From contig NZ_JACHZR010000003.1 of the NCBI RefSeq assembly GCF_014193695.1, positions 868,001-932,000 of the forward strand: 64,000 nucleotides of DNA, read 5' to 3'. A model generated the notes under the pieces. The model ran no database searches. It saw nothing but the letters and a program-made list of their open reading frames with translations, and had not been told where the DNA came from. A program made the position numbers and the translations under genes. The DNA comes from Rhizobium sp. BK316 (GTDB lineage: Bacteria; Pseudomonadota; Alphaproteobacteria; Rhizobiales; Rhizobiaceae). Each line of letters starts with the position of its first letter. Within the stretch, counting starts at the first letter, position 1. Below are positions 16,956 to 25,461 of the stretch, piece by piece.

Positions 16956-18503
16956 ATGCCCGACCGGTCTGAACCCGTTTCGTCCGCAGTTGCGCCACGG
17001 CGCAGATGGATCGGCTTTTTGGCCATGTGCCTCGGCATGTTCATGGCCATCCTCGACGTGCAGGTTGTCGCAACGTCGCTTCCGACCATCCAGTCGGCGC
17101 TCGATATTCATCCGGATCAGATGAGCTGGGTTCAGACTGCCTATCTCATCGCCGAAGTGGTGGCGATACCGCTGACGGGCTTCCTGACCCGCCTGCTGAC
17201 GATGCGCTGGCTCTTCGTGACCGCGCTCTCGCTGTTCGTCATCGCCTCGGCAGGCTGTGCTGCGAGCGGCAATTTCGGCGAGCTTATCGCCTGGCGGGTC
17301 GTCCAGGGCTTTTCCGGGGGCACGCTGATCCCCTCGGTGTTTTCGGCCGTCTTCATCCTGTTTCCCGATAAGCGGCAGGCGCTTGCCACGACGATTGCCG
17401 GCGTTCTCGCCGTTCTCGCACCGACCATCGGGCCTGTTGTCGGCGGCTGGCTGACCGAGACCTATTCATGGCACTGGCTGTTCCTGATCAACATCATTCC
17501 CGGCATTCTGGCAGCGCTCGTCGCCATGCGCGCGCTTCCCCGGGAGGGCGTCAACCTGTCGGAGCTGTGGCATCTGGATATCGTCTCGTTGCTACTGATG
17601 GCAGCGAGCCTCGCAGCGCTGGAAATCGGCTTGAAGGAGGCGCCGACGAGCGGCTGGACCTCGCTTTACGTCGCCGGCCTCATCGGTCTCTCTGTGGTCT
17701 CGGGATGCGTCTTCGCATGGCGGTCGCTGCGCAGAGCGATACCTGTGGTCGAGCTCAACAATTTCAGCAACAGAAATTTTCTGGTGGGGTCCGCCCTGAG
17801 CTTCGTTCTCGGCATCGGGCTGTTCGGTTCCGTCTATCTCATGCCGGTCTTTCTCGCCTTCGTGCGCGGACACAACGCGCTCGAGATCGGCATGACGATG
17901 CTGGTGACGGGCATTGCCCAGCTCGTCACCGCGCCGATCGCGGTCGCTCTCGAAAAGCGGACGGATGCGCGGTTGCTGTCTGCTGTCGGCTTCACGCTCT
18001 TTGCCATCGGCATCGGCATGAGCGCGTTTCAGGATCCGCAGACCGATTACGACGCGATGTTCTGGCCGCAGATCATCCGCGGCGTCGCCATCATGTTCTG
18101 CCTGCTGCCGCCGACGCGTCTGGCCCTCGGCACCTTGCCGCCGGAGCGCATTCCTGATGCCAGCGGTCTCTTCAATCTCATGCGCAACCTCGGCGGCGCA
18201 ATCGGCATCGCGCTGATCGACACTGTCATCTACACCCGCTCGGACCCGCTGGGAGAGGGAATCTGGAATCGGCTGAAAGCGGGGGATGTGGATATTGCCG
18301 CTTTCGTCGGTGCGCCGCTGCAGGCAATTGCCGGGCATCAGGGAGAGTTCGATGCCGATACGACAGCGATGCTCGATCCGCTGGTGCAGACGGCTGCAAC
18401 CGTTCAGGCGATCAACGAGGCGTGGATGGTGGTTGCGGTGCTGACGGGGTGTGCGCTGCTGTGGGTGCCGTTTGCGCGGAAGGTGGCGCGGCCGGCGGGG
18501 TGA
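16956..18503 (+). CDS. MFS multidrug exporter, DHA2 (EmrB/QacA) family
   Basis: A 515-residue membrane protein with about fourteen helices, as in the DHA2 family. The first helix contains GMFMAILDVQVVATSLPTI, the D-x-x-x-V-A-x-x-x-I motif of EmrB. The antiporter motif VLAPTIGPVVGGWL follows. The ATG at 16956 has AGGA upstream. The gene converges on a MarR regulator. No membrane fusion partner is adjacent. Confidence 0.87.
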   Translation: MPDRSEPVSSAVAPRRRWIGFLAMCLGMFMAILDVQVVATSLPTIQSALDIHPDQMSWVQTAYLIAEVVAIPLTGFLTRLLTMRWLFVTALSLFVIASAGCAASGNFGELIAWRVVQGFSGGTLIPSVFSAVFILFPDKRQALATTIAGVLAVLAPTIGPVVGGWLTETYSWHWLFLINIIPGILAALVAMRALPREGVNLSELWHLDIVSLLLMAASLAALEIGLKEAPTSGWTSLYVAGLIGLSVVSGCVFAWRSLRRAIPVVELNNFSNRNFLVGSALSFVLGIGLFGSVYLMPVFLAFVRGHNALEIGMTMLVTGIAQLVTAPIAVALEKRTDARLLSAVGFTLFAIGIGMSAFQDPQTDYDAMFWPQIIRGVAIMFCLLPPTRLALGTLPPERIPDASGLFNLMRNLGGAIGIALIDTVIYTRSDPLGEGIWNRLKAGDVDIAAFVGAPLQAIAGHQGEFDADTTAMLDPLVQTAATVQAINEAWMVVAVLTGCALLWVPFARKVARPAG

Positions 18504-18527
18504 TGGTCGGCGCGACGGGATGAAAAA

Positions 18528-18989
18528 TCAGGGGTCGCGTGATGGCAGATCGGCACTCGCAATTTGATCCAGGTTTGCGATCAGCCGGACCAGCAGGGCG
18601 ACGAGTTGTTCCTCTTCCGCATTTGTGAAGCCATTCAGCGCCTCGCGGTTGCCTTGAAACAAGGTCGCTATTGCCTCGGGCATGCGTGTCCGTGCGGCCT
18701 CGGTCAACATGATGTGGCTGCTTCGACCGTCCGCCGGGTCGGGGGTGCGCTCTATCAGGCCATTCCGCTCCATGCGCGCGAGCATCTGCGCCATCGGCGG
18801 CTGCTCCACCTTGGCGAAGCGGGCGAGGTCGCGTTGCGTGCTTGCTTTGCCGTTTTGCAACGCGACCAGAACCGGCAATTGCCCGACGCCGAAGCCGAGC
18901 GGTTTGAGACGTGATTCACTGAGGCGGGCGAAGCCTCGCGCAGCGAGGCTGATGAGATGCCCCGGTGTGGAAAGCACGTCTTCACTCAT
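18528..18989 (-). CDS. MarR-family transcriptional regulator
   Basis: A 153-residue winged-helix protein. TQRDLARFAKVEQPPMAQML and the wing LIERTPDPADGRSSHIMLTE are diagnostic of MarR. It begins at 18989, and it is divergent from the SnoaL-like gene and convergent with the DHA2 exporter. An AT-rich stretch around 19018-19040 in the divergent region could hold its operator, but no clean palindrome was found. Confidence 0.87.
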   Translation of the reverse strand: MSEDVLSTPGHLISLAARGFARLSESRLKPLGFGVGQLPVLVALQNGKASTQRDLARFAKVEQPPMAQMLARMERNGLIERTPDPADGRSSHIMLTEAARTRMPEAIATLFQGNREALNGFTNAEEEQLVALLVRLIANLDQIASADLPSRDP

Positions 18990-19115
18990 TGCATTTGCTC
19001 CTTGTCGACCGTTGACTATGATCTATATATGTACGTATGTATCCGCGTGCACTGTGCCGGTCAACGTTGGTTCGATCCCGCTGAACGGCCTTTCAACCTG
19101 TATCGAGGAAACAGC

Positions 19116-19493
19116 ATGTCGGAACAGCAGACGCAACTTATCAAGCGCATCTATGAGCGCTTCAACGCGCGGGATATCGACAGCGTGCTTGCCGTCTTGG
19201 CCGATGATGTCGCCTGGGCGAACGGCATGGAGGGTGGCCATGTTCATGGACGTGAGGCGGTTCGCGACTACTGGACACGTCAATGGGCTATCGTCAGCCC
19301 GCATGTCGAGCCGGTCGCAATCCGGCACACGGACGATGGCGCCATAAAGGTCGAGGTGATCCAGAGGGTATTTGATCTGAATGGCCAGCCGCTGGAGGGG
19401 CAGGATCATGGCCTGAAGGACAAGACTGTGACGCATATCTTCCGCATGGAAGGCGACAGGATCATTCGCTTCGACATCGGCGAGGCGGATTAG
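19116..19493 (+). CDS. SnoaL-like / NTF2-fold protein
   Basis: A 125-residue protein. IKRIYERFNARDIDSVLAVL, AVRDYWTRQWAIVSPHVEPV and VTHIFRMEGDRIIRFDIGEA follow the nuclear transport factor 2-like fold used by many small hydrolases, isomerases and binding proteins. CGAGGAAACAGC precedes the ATG at 19116. It is divergent from the MarR gene and is probably its target. The reaction is unknown. Confidence 0.8.
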   Translation: MSEQQTQLIKRIYERFNARDIDSVLAVLADDVAWANGMEGGHVHGREAVRDYWTRQWAIVSPHVEPVAIRHTDDGAIKVEVIQRVFDLNGQPLEGQDHGLKDKTVTHIFRMEGDRIIRFDIGEAD

Positions 19494-19532
19494 GCCGGGA
19501 AGGGCGGTCATCCGGCGCCGGCTTACAGTGCG

Positions 19533-19643
19533 TTAGCGTACGGCCATGGTCGAGAAAAGCCAGATCGCAATTCCCCGCCACACGCCTGCGAGCGCAGAGA
19601 TCGCCACGTCTGCCGCCACTTCCGGCTCATGCCGGTCGTCGCG
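19533..19643 (-). pseudogene. Possible 3' fragment of a lost membrane protein gene
   Basis: Directly after the TetR stop, and in the same frame, 36 codons read EPEVAADVAISALAGVWRGI and IWLFSTMAVR before a TAA. Third-position GC and the hydrophobic end look coding, but there is no start codon or upstream partner. It may be a remnant left by a deletion. Confidence 0.25.
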
Positions 19644-20318
19644 CTATGATTGTCCTTTCGTGCGGGCATCCCATCCGAGCATCGAGACCTCGGCCACGGA
19701 TTCCAGTTCGCTGCGGCTTGCTCCATCGCGGGCAAGGATCGACATGCCGTTCTGCACGGTCTGCACGAAACGGGCGAGGCCGTGAATGTCGGTCGAGGCC
19801 GGAATTTCGCCTGCCGATACCGCCTGGGTCAGGCGCAGTTTCAGAAGGTCGAGCGTGACGGCGCGGGCGGTTCGCACCAGTTCGCCGAGTTCGGCATGGC
19901 CCTCGCTGCCAACCGAGGAGAGGGCCACCATGCAGCCGAGGGGAATATCGACGACGGAGCCGGTCAGGACCGCCGCCGAGTCCATGAGAAGCGCCTTGAC
20001 GGCTTCGCGCGCCGTGCGGGCGGCGCGAAAGCCTGCCCAGACAAGCGCCTCGTTGGTCTCTTGGTAGTAGTTCAATGCCTCGGCATAGAGCGCCTCCTTC
20101 GAGCCGAAGGCCGCGTAGAGGCTTGGCGATCCGATGCCCATCGCCTCGGTAAGGTCGGTGATCGACGTCGCCTCGAAACCCTTTTCCCAGAACAGGCGGG
20201 TCGCCTTCGCGAGCGCAGCTTCCCGATCGAAGGCGCGCGGTCGCCCGCGGGTGCGGGTGGCTGTCGTCTCGTTGGCCGTCGTATCCTGGGCTTGCGGCGT
20301 CTGGTCGGATTTCTGCAT
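19644..20318 (-). CDS. TetR-family transcriptional regulator
   Basis: A 224-residue repressor. The helix-turn-helix reads FDREAALAKATRLFWEKGFE, SITDLTEAMGIGSPSLYAAF. A cysteine in the ligand domain (DIPLGCMVALSS) is typical of the AcrR/QacR-like class that regulates SDR genes. The N-terminus has a 20-residue polar extension. It is divergent from an SDR gene with two shared operators. Confidence 0.88.
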   Translation of the reverse strand: MQKSDQTPQAQDTTANETTATRTRGRPRAFDREAALAKATRLFWEKGFEATSITDLTEAMGIGSPSLYAAFGSKEALYAEALNYYQETNEALVWAGFRAARTAREAVKALLMDSAAVLTGSVVDIPLGCMVALSSVGSEGHAELGELVRTARAVTLDLLKLRLTQAVSAGEIPASTDIHGLARFVQTVQNGMSILARDGASRSELESVAEVSMLGWDARTKGQS

Positions 20319-20369
20319 CGGTCATTATATAAACCCGCCGGTACGTCTCGACAACGGTTCGAAATATTT

Positions 20370-20440
20370 TGTGTCGATCGATACAATATTCTTGACGGGC
20401 ACGCTTGGCATTCCTAGCTAATTCTGTGTCGATCAATACA
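20370..20440. promoter_or_regulatory. Paired operators and promoter for the TetR/SDR divergent pair
   Basis: TGTGTCGATCGATACA (20370-20385) and TGTGTCGATCAATACA (20425-20440) differ at one base and are near-palindromes 55 bases apart. Between them lies a promoter for the SDR gene: TTGACG (20392-20397), 17 bases, then TAGCTA (20415-20420). Confidence 0.72.
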
Positions 20441-20454
20441 GAAAGGGACGATTG

Positions 20455-21195
20455 ATGACTGAACTCGCTGGAAAACGTGCTCTCGTGACGGGCGCATCGC
20501 GTGGGATCGGTGCCGCCATTGCGGTGGCGCTCGCCGAAAAGGGCGCCGATGTCGCCATCACCTATGAGCGCTCGGCCGAACGCGCCGCCGAGGTCGTTCA
20601 TGCTATCGAGGGCAAGGGCAGGCGGGGATTTGCAATCCAGGCCGACAGTGCCGATCCGGCGGCCGTGAAGCGCTCGGTGGAGGCGGCGGCTCGCGCGCTT
20701 GGTGGCCTCGACATTCTCGTCAATAATGCCGCCATCGCGCTTTACGATACGATTGCCGGCTTCAGCGTCGCGCAGATCGATGCGCTGCTTGATGTCAACG
20801 TGCGCTCGCCGGTGCTCGCCGCGCAGGCCGCCATTCCCCATCTGCAAGCGGGAGGCCGCGTCATCAATATCGGCTCGGCCGGCGCCGAACGCATCGTCGG
20901 CGACACCGGCACGGTGTATTACATGACGAAATCCGCGCTGCAGTCCTTCACGCGTGGTCTCGCCCGCGAACTCGGACCTCGGGATGTCACCGTCAACCTG
21001 ATCCAGCCGGGATCAACCAATACGGACATGAACCCGGCCGACGGGGAATTTGCCGATTTCCAGCGCGCCCTGATACCGCTCGGCCGCTATGGCGAGCCGC
21101 AGGATGTGGCGGCTGCCGTCGCCTTCCTCGCAAGCCCGGCTGCAAGGAACATCACAGGCGCCATCCTCAATGTGGATGGCGGCTTGAACACCTGA
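20455..21195 (+). CDS. SDR-family oxidoreductase (3-oxoacyl-ACP reductase-like)
   Basis: A 246-residue classical short-chain dehydrogenase. It has the TGASRGIG cofactor loop, the NNAA motif (DILVNNAAIAL), the catalytic serine region INIGSAGAE and the YYMTKSALQ active site. The loop and adjacent residues fit NADP(H). AAGGGA precedes the ATG at 20455. It is the probable regulated target of the divergent TetR. Confidence 0.88.
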   Translation: MTELAGKRALVTGASRGIGAAIAVALAEKGADVAITYERSAERAAEVVHAIEGKGRRGFAIQADSADPAAVKRSVEAAARALGGLDILVNNAAIALYDTIAGFSVAQIDALLDVNVRSPVLAAQAAIPHLQAGGRVINIGSAGAERIVGDTGTVYYMTKSALQSFTRGLARELGPRDVTVNLIQPGSTNTDMNPADGEFADFQRALIPLGRYGEPQDVAAAVAFLASPAARNITGAILNVDGGLNT

Positions 21196-21228
21196 GGGCT
21201 TCTGGCTTCGGGAAGATCAGCACAAGGA

Positions 21229-21254
21229 AAAGGCTGGCCGATGCCGGCCTTTTT
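21229..21254 (+). terminator. Rho-independent terminator after the SDR gene
   Basis: AAAGGCTGGC, loop CGAT and GCCGGCCTTT form a 10-bp stem with one G-T pair. A run of five T residues ends the structure. Confidence 0.75.
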
Positions 21255-21386
21255 CGCATCCTTCGAAAGCGCTGGCAGAGGAGACGCATGCCAGAGTTGG
21301 CCGCTCGCCTTCTCGGCAATGGTCGTGGCCGTGAATGGTGGGAGCCGCGTCAAGTTGCGGAGGAAAGTGCCGCTGGCGTCTCGGCC

Positions 21387-22160
21387 TCAGGCGACGGACC
21401 ATCCACCGTCCACCAGCAGGTTCGCGCCGGTGATCAGACTCGCAGCCGGCGATGCAAGGAAGACAACGGCACCCACCACATCATCGGTTTCACCGATTCG
21501 ACCGAGTGGAATGTGATCGAGCGTCGCTTTGCGATTGTCGGCATCGGATAGAAAAGGTGCTGTACCGTCGGTGTGAATGAACGTCGGCGATACGGTATTT
21601 ACGGTGATATCGTAGCGTGCCCATTCGGCTGCAAGGCAGCGCGTGAGGTGATTGATTGCCGCCTTGCTCATGCAATAGATTGCCTCGCCACGTAGTGCCA
21701 CAGTACCGGCCTGTGAGCTGATGTTGATGATGCGGCCCCCATTGCGCTTGATCATGTGCCGGCCAACTGCCTGCGTCATCAGAAAGGTGCCCTTGATGTT
21801 GACATCGAGTATCTCATCAAGATCCTTCTCCTCAACAAGTTCCGCGAGATTGCCCGGAGCCACGCCGACGTTGTTGACGAGGATGTCGATCCGACCGAAC
21901 GTGGCAAGCGCCGCGTCGACGGCTTGTGCGATATGGGCCTTGTTGGGAATGTCCAGTTCGACAGGGAGAACTTTTCGGCCCGTGTCCTCGAGTTCGGCAA
22001 CCAGGCCCGCCGAGGCTGCGACATCACGGACCCCCAGGACAATATCGGAGCCTGCTGCGGCGCAGGCAAGTGCGCAAGCTCGACCGATGCCTCGGCTCGC
22101 TCCCGTCACCAAAGTCACCTTGCCTGCAAGACTGAAGTCCGGCGCGTTCTTCTGCATCAT
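21387..22160 (-). CDS. SDR-family oxidoreductase
   Basis: A 257-residue classical SDR. It has TGASRGIGRACALACAAAG, NNVGVAPGN, the INISSQAGT serine and the YCMSKAAIN tyrosine-lysine pair, and ends in the family motif GANLLVDGGW. GGGAGG precedes the tandem ATG at 22160. It resembles enzymes annotated as glucose/ribitol or 3-oxoacyl-ACP dehydrogenases; the substrate cannot be decided. Confidence 0.87.
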   Translation of the reverse strand: MMQKNAPDFSLAGKVTLVTGASRGIGRACALACAAAGSDIVLGVRDVAASAGLVAELEDTGRKVLPVELDIPNKAHIAQAVDAALATFGRIDILVNNVGVAPGNLAELVEEKDLDEILDVNIKGTFLMTQAVGRHMIKRNGGRIINISSQAGTVALRGEAIYCMSKAAINHLTRCLAAEWARYDITVNTVSPTFIHTDGTAPFLSDADNRKATLDHIPLGRIGETDDVVGAVVFLASPAASLITGANLLVDGGWSVA

Positions 22161-22277
22161 GATGCCTCCCTCGATGAAGCTCATTTATGCCAGCGTCGGT
22201 GTGCGGATGCCAGATATTCCGCGCACATCAATCAGCTGCCCGGCGTCTCGTGCAGCACTGTCCGAAGGCGCGAGTGC

Positions 22278-23054
22278 CTAGATTCCGGCGTACCACTCGT
22301 AGCCACGGTCTTCCCAGAAGCCACCCTTGCCGCCCCACAGGCCGGCGAAGCTGTCCTTGATCTCGATCCGCATCAGGTATTTGGCATGCTTGTAGCCGAG
22401 CTGGCGCTCGACGCGCAGACGAAGCGGGGCGCCGTGGGCGACCTCCAGATCCTTGCCGTTCATCTGGTAGGCGAGGATGGTCTGCGGGTGAAAGGCGTCG
22501 ATGAGATCGATGCTCTCGTAATAGGTTCCGCTGCCGTCCAGCGTTAGTTCGAGCTGGTCTGCGCAGTAGAAGACGGCATAGCGGGCCTCCGGCTTCAGCC
22601 CCACGCTCTGCAGCAGCGGTCCGAGCGGCGCGCCCCTCCACTTGCCGATGGCGCTCCAGCCCTCGACGCAATCGTGACGGGTGATCTGGGTGCGTGAGGG
22701 CAGCTTCTTCAGATCTGCGAGCGAAAGCTCGACGGGACGCTCTACCAGCCCGTCGATCTTCAGTCGCCAGTCGGCAAAGCCGGTTTCCATCATCTGTGCG
22801 TAGGCTTCGCTGTCGGGCTGGCTCGTGCCGTTCGGCCGAAATGTCGGCGAGATATCGGCTTCGGAATATTCCGGCGCCAGCTTGTCCTTGGGAACGAGCA
22901 GCCGCTGGCTTTTCATCGTCAGCGTCTCGGCCATGTCGAGAACGGACTGGACATTGGAGTTCTGGACGACATCGTCGCAGCCGGTGAGGCCGAAAGCACC
23001 GAGGCCGGCAGCCGAGCCGATCAGCAGGCCGCGGCGTGTGATGGAAAAGGTCAT
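22278..23054 (-). CDS. Molybdopterin-dependent oxidoreductase (sulfite oxidase/YedY-like), Tat-exported
   Basis: A 258-residue periplasmic enzyme. The N-terminus ITRRGLLIGSAAGLGAFGLT is a twin-arginine signal followed by a possible lipobox cysteine. Cys in TRHDCVEGWSAIGKW is the expected molybdenum ligand. YYESIDLIDAF and APLRLRVERQLGYK are further signatures of the oxidoreductase molybdopterin-binding domain. It overlaps the cytochrome b gene by four bases, so the pair probably forms a membrane-linked redox complex. Confidence 0.87.
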   Translation of the reverse strand: MTFSITRRGLLIGSAAGLGAFGLTGCDDVVQNSNVQSVLDMAETLTMKSQRLLVPKDKLAPEYSEADISPTFRPNGTSQPDSEAYAQMMETGFADWRLKIDGLVERPVELSLADLKKLPSRTQITRHDCVEGWSAIGKWRGAPLGPLLQSVGLKPEARYAVFYCADQLELTLDGSGTYYESIDLIDAFHPQTILAYQMNGKDLEVAHGAPLRLRVERQLGYKHAKYLMRIEIKDSFAGLWGGKGGFWEDRGYEWYAGI

Positions 23055-23932
23055 CGATCGTCCCTTTCGGTTTCGATCACGTAGCGGCCCGTTATCATAG
23101 AGCGCATGTTGTTCCAGAGGCCGGACAGGATCACCATGGCGATATGCACGAAAACGAAGAGGACGATCGACCAGGCGCAGATGAAGTGGATCGACCGGGC
23201 CGTTTGCCTGCCGCCGAAGAGGTCGAGCAGGAAAGGATAGCCGGCATCCATGGCGGGTGACATGGTCAAGCCCGTTGCAAACATCAGCGGCAGCAGGATG
23301 AAGATGACGATCAGGTAGGCGAGCTTCTGCAGCACATTGTAACGCCTTGCCTTTTCACCCTTGGGGAAGCGCAGGCGCGCGTGGTCGGTGATTTCCTGCC
23401 CCAGATGGCGCGGCGAGATCTCTTCGCCGCTCGGCGCCAGATCGCGGCGGAAATGGCCTGACAGGAAGCCGATGAGCGCATAGATCGATCCGTTGATGAC
23501 GAAGAGCCAGGCAAAGAACAGATGCCAGCGGCGGCCGGTTGCGAGATCCTGGTAGCTCGGAATAGTGATCCAGGAAGGGAAGCCACGCTCGGTCGCGTCA
23601 TCGCCCGTTCCCGAAACGCCGAGAACGCCTGTTGTCGTGATCTGCAGATTGCCGATGCGAAGCACGCCGCGCGTGCCGCCATCGACGGCGCCGATCGACA
23701 GCCATGACGGGTCTGCATCCGCGCCGTACTGGCCCCAATAGAGCGCCGGGTGGGCATTGAAAATCTGCAGCCCGCTCATGAGAAGCAGGCTGAGACAGAG
23801 AACGTTGATCCAGTGTGTAATGCGGGTCGCCAGCGAGTGCCGGCGGATGACTGTTGTCATCGGGCCTGTTGGAGTGGCCTGGCTGTGATCGTCGAGTGTT
23901 GCCATGATCGTTTCGATGTCCGGTACCGTCAC
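23051..23932 (-). CDS. Cytochrome b561-type membrane subunit
   Basis: A 293-residue inner membrane protein with histidine-bearing helices: ATRITHWINVLCLSLLLMSG, GRRWHLFFAWLFVINGSIY, and ARSIHFICAWSIVLFVFVHI. These positions are suited to two b-type haems. It would anchor the periplasmic molybdoenzyme and exchange electrons with quinone. The start is uncertain: GTG at 23932 or ATG at 23905, nine codons later. Confidence 0.83.
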   Translation of the reverse strand: MTVPDIETIMATLDDHSQATPTGPMTTVIRRHSLATRITHWINVLCLSLLLMSGLQIFNAHPALYWGQYGADADPSWLSIGAVDGGTRGVLRIGNLQITTTGVLGVSGTGDDATERGFPSWITIPSYQDLATGRRWHLFFAWLFVINGSIYALIGFLSGHFRRDLAPSGEEISPRHLGQEITDHARLRFPKGEKARRYNVLQKLAYLIVIFILLPLMFATGLTMSPAMDAGYPFLLDLFGGRQTARSIHFICAWSIVLFVFVHIAMVILSGLWNNMRSMITGRYVIETERDDR

Positions 23933-24139
23933 GCCCCTACTGCATGTACGTAGGCGAAGCGGGATTTGTTACTGGCCTCCCGAAGTTTCTTCTTCGCAGC
24001 CGCGAACCTTTCGCCGGGAAAGGCTGGCGGCGCGGCTTTCCGGACATCCGGGCGACGCCGTCACAAGTGCGTGAAGCTGTAACGAATGGCGTTCCACCTG
24101 CGAAGGAGAACGAGATGCAGATCACCAGGGAGCACCGCC

Positions 24140-24991
24140 ATGAAACAATCCGCCGCGTTCAATCTTGCGATCATCGCAGCAGTCTTCGGCCTTGGTTCCA
24201 CCGCTCAGGCCTCAGCCGGGCAATCGCCTGCGGTCGTCGAACTGTTCACCAGCCAGGGCTGTTCCTCATGTCCTCCGGCCAATGCCAATCTCGTCAAGCT
24301 CAGCAACGATCCTGATGTGCTCGCCTTGAGCTTCTCGGTGACTTATTGGGACTATCTTGGATGGAAGGACATTTTCGGGAAGAGGGAGTTCACCGACCGG
24401 CAGGTGACCTATGAGCCTGCACTTGGCCAATCCGGCCCTTTCACGCCGCAGATGGTGATCAATGGCCATCAGTCGACCGTCGGCTATGATCTCAACGAGA
24501 TCCGGCGCGTAATCGCGTCCGAACCGGCACTGTCCGGCCCCGGGATCGCGCTCGTCCGGGATGCGGCTGTCATCGACGCTGCGAAGGACCGGACCGACGC
24601 CGTCGACGTGTGGCTCGTCCGCTATGCTCCGGGCACCGTGCAGGTTCCGGTCGCCAGAGGCGAGAATGCCGGCGAGACATTGCCGCACGCCCATGTCGTG
24701 CACGAACTGAAGCGTCTCGGGACCTGGGACGGCAAGATGTTGAGGTTGCCGATCCCGGCTGCAACCGGCGACCTCAAGAGCGCCATCATCGTCCAGGAGC
24801 AGAAGGCGGCAGGATTCTCGCTGCAGCGACCGACTGAAAACCGGCTCGCTGCCTCATTTTTCCCGCGGTCGCCTGCGATCCGCCCAGCGTCGATTTTGGT
24901 CGATGCGCCACAGTCGATTTTCAATCGATCCGCACGAGATCCCGCGCAAAGCGCTGCCAGTTGCCGACATATTTCTTTGCGGATTGGGTGA
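24140..24991 (+). CDS. DUF1223 thioredoxin-like periplasmic protein, probable C-terminal frameshift
   Basis: The signal peptide is followed by the DUF1223 core: VVELFTSQGCSSCPPANANL with a CxxC motif, the YWDYLGWKDIFGKREFTDRQ segment, and YTPQM-like GPFTPQMVINGHQ. AGGGAG precedes the ATG at 24140. After VQEQKAAG (about 24815) the frame continues for about 60 poorly conserved residues and overlaps the 3' end of the carbonic anhydrase gene on the other strand. Shifting by one base there gives RILAAATD and a stop at 24837, the kind of ending the family has. A one-base deletion or sequence error is likely. Confidence 0.75.
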   Translation: MKQSAAFNLAIIAAVFGLGSTAQASAGQSPAVVELFTSQGCSSCPPANANLVKLSNDPDVLALSFSVTYWDYLGWKDIFGKREFTDRQVTYEPALGQSGPFTPQMVINGHQSTVGYDLNEIRRVIASEPALSGPGIALVRDAAVIDAAKDRTDAVDVWLVRYAPGTVQVPVARGENAGETLPHAHVVHELKRLGTWDGKMLRLPIPAATGDLKSAIIVQEQKAAGFSLQRPTENRLAASFFPRSPAIRPASILVDAPQSIFNRSARDPAQSAASCRHISLRIG

Positions 24992-25451
24992 TCCTGGCGA
25001 CCGCCTCGTCGTCCAGTGCGCGGATCACCTTGGCGGGCGCCCCGACAATGAGGGAATTGTCGGGGAATTCCTTGCCTTCGGTGATGAGCGCATTGGCGCC
25101 GACAAGGCAGTTGTTGCCGATTTTTGCGCCGTTCAGGATGGTGGCGCCCATGCCGATGAGCGCGTTGTTGCCGATCGTGCAGCCGTGGATGATGGCGTGG
25201 TGGCCGATGGTGCAGCGATCGCCGATCGTGGTCGGGAAGCCGGGGTCGGTGTGGACCATGACGCCTTCCTGCAGGTTGGTGGCCTTGCCGATGACGATGG
25301 GTTCGTTATCGCCGCGCAGCACCGCGCCGAACCAGATGCCGACCTCTTCGGCAAGTTCCACATCGCCGATCACATGCGCGTCGGGGGCGATCCAGAAGGT
25401 GCCTGGGGGAGGCAGTTTCGGCCTGATACCGCCGAGCGCATAGATCGCCAT
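24921..25451 (-). CDS. Gamma-class carbonic anhydrase-like hexapeptide protein
   Basis: A 176-residue left-handed beta-helix protein. Hexapeptide repeats run from about residue 15 to 140 (VIGDVELAEEVGIWFGAVLR, IGNNALIGMGATILNGAKIG). The metal-ligand histidines are in VMVHTDPG and IGHHAIIHG. TGAGGAGGCAG precedes the ATG at 25451; the open frame before it is spurious. Activity as a carbonic anhydrase is not certain for this subgroup. It is close to and cotranscribed with the FAH-family gene. Confidence 0.88.
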   Translation of the reverse strand: MAIYALGGIRPKLPPPGTFWIAPDAHVIGDVELAEEVGIWFGAVLRGDNEPIVIGKATNLQEGVMVHTDPGFPTTIGDRCTIGHHAIIHGCTIGNNALIGMGATILNGAKIGNNCLVGANALITEGKEFPDNSLIVGAPAKVIRALDDEAVARITQSAKKYVGNWQRFARDLVRID

Positions 25452-25461
25452 TACTGCCTCC

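Noticed and set aside
18957..19115. Upstream extension of the SnoaL-like gene into the MarR promoter region
   Set aside because: A strong ribosome-binding site precedes the ATG at 19116, and the extension would cross the divergent promoter.
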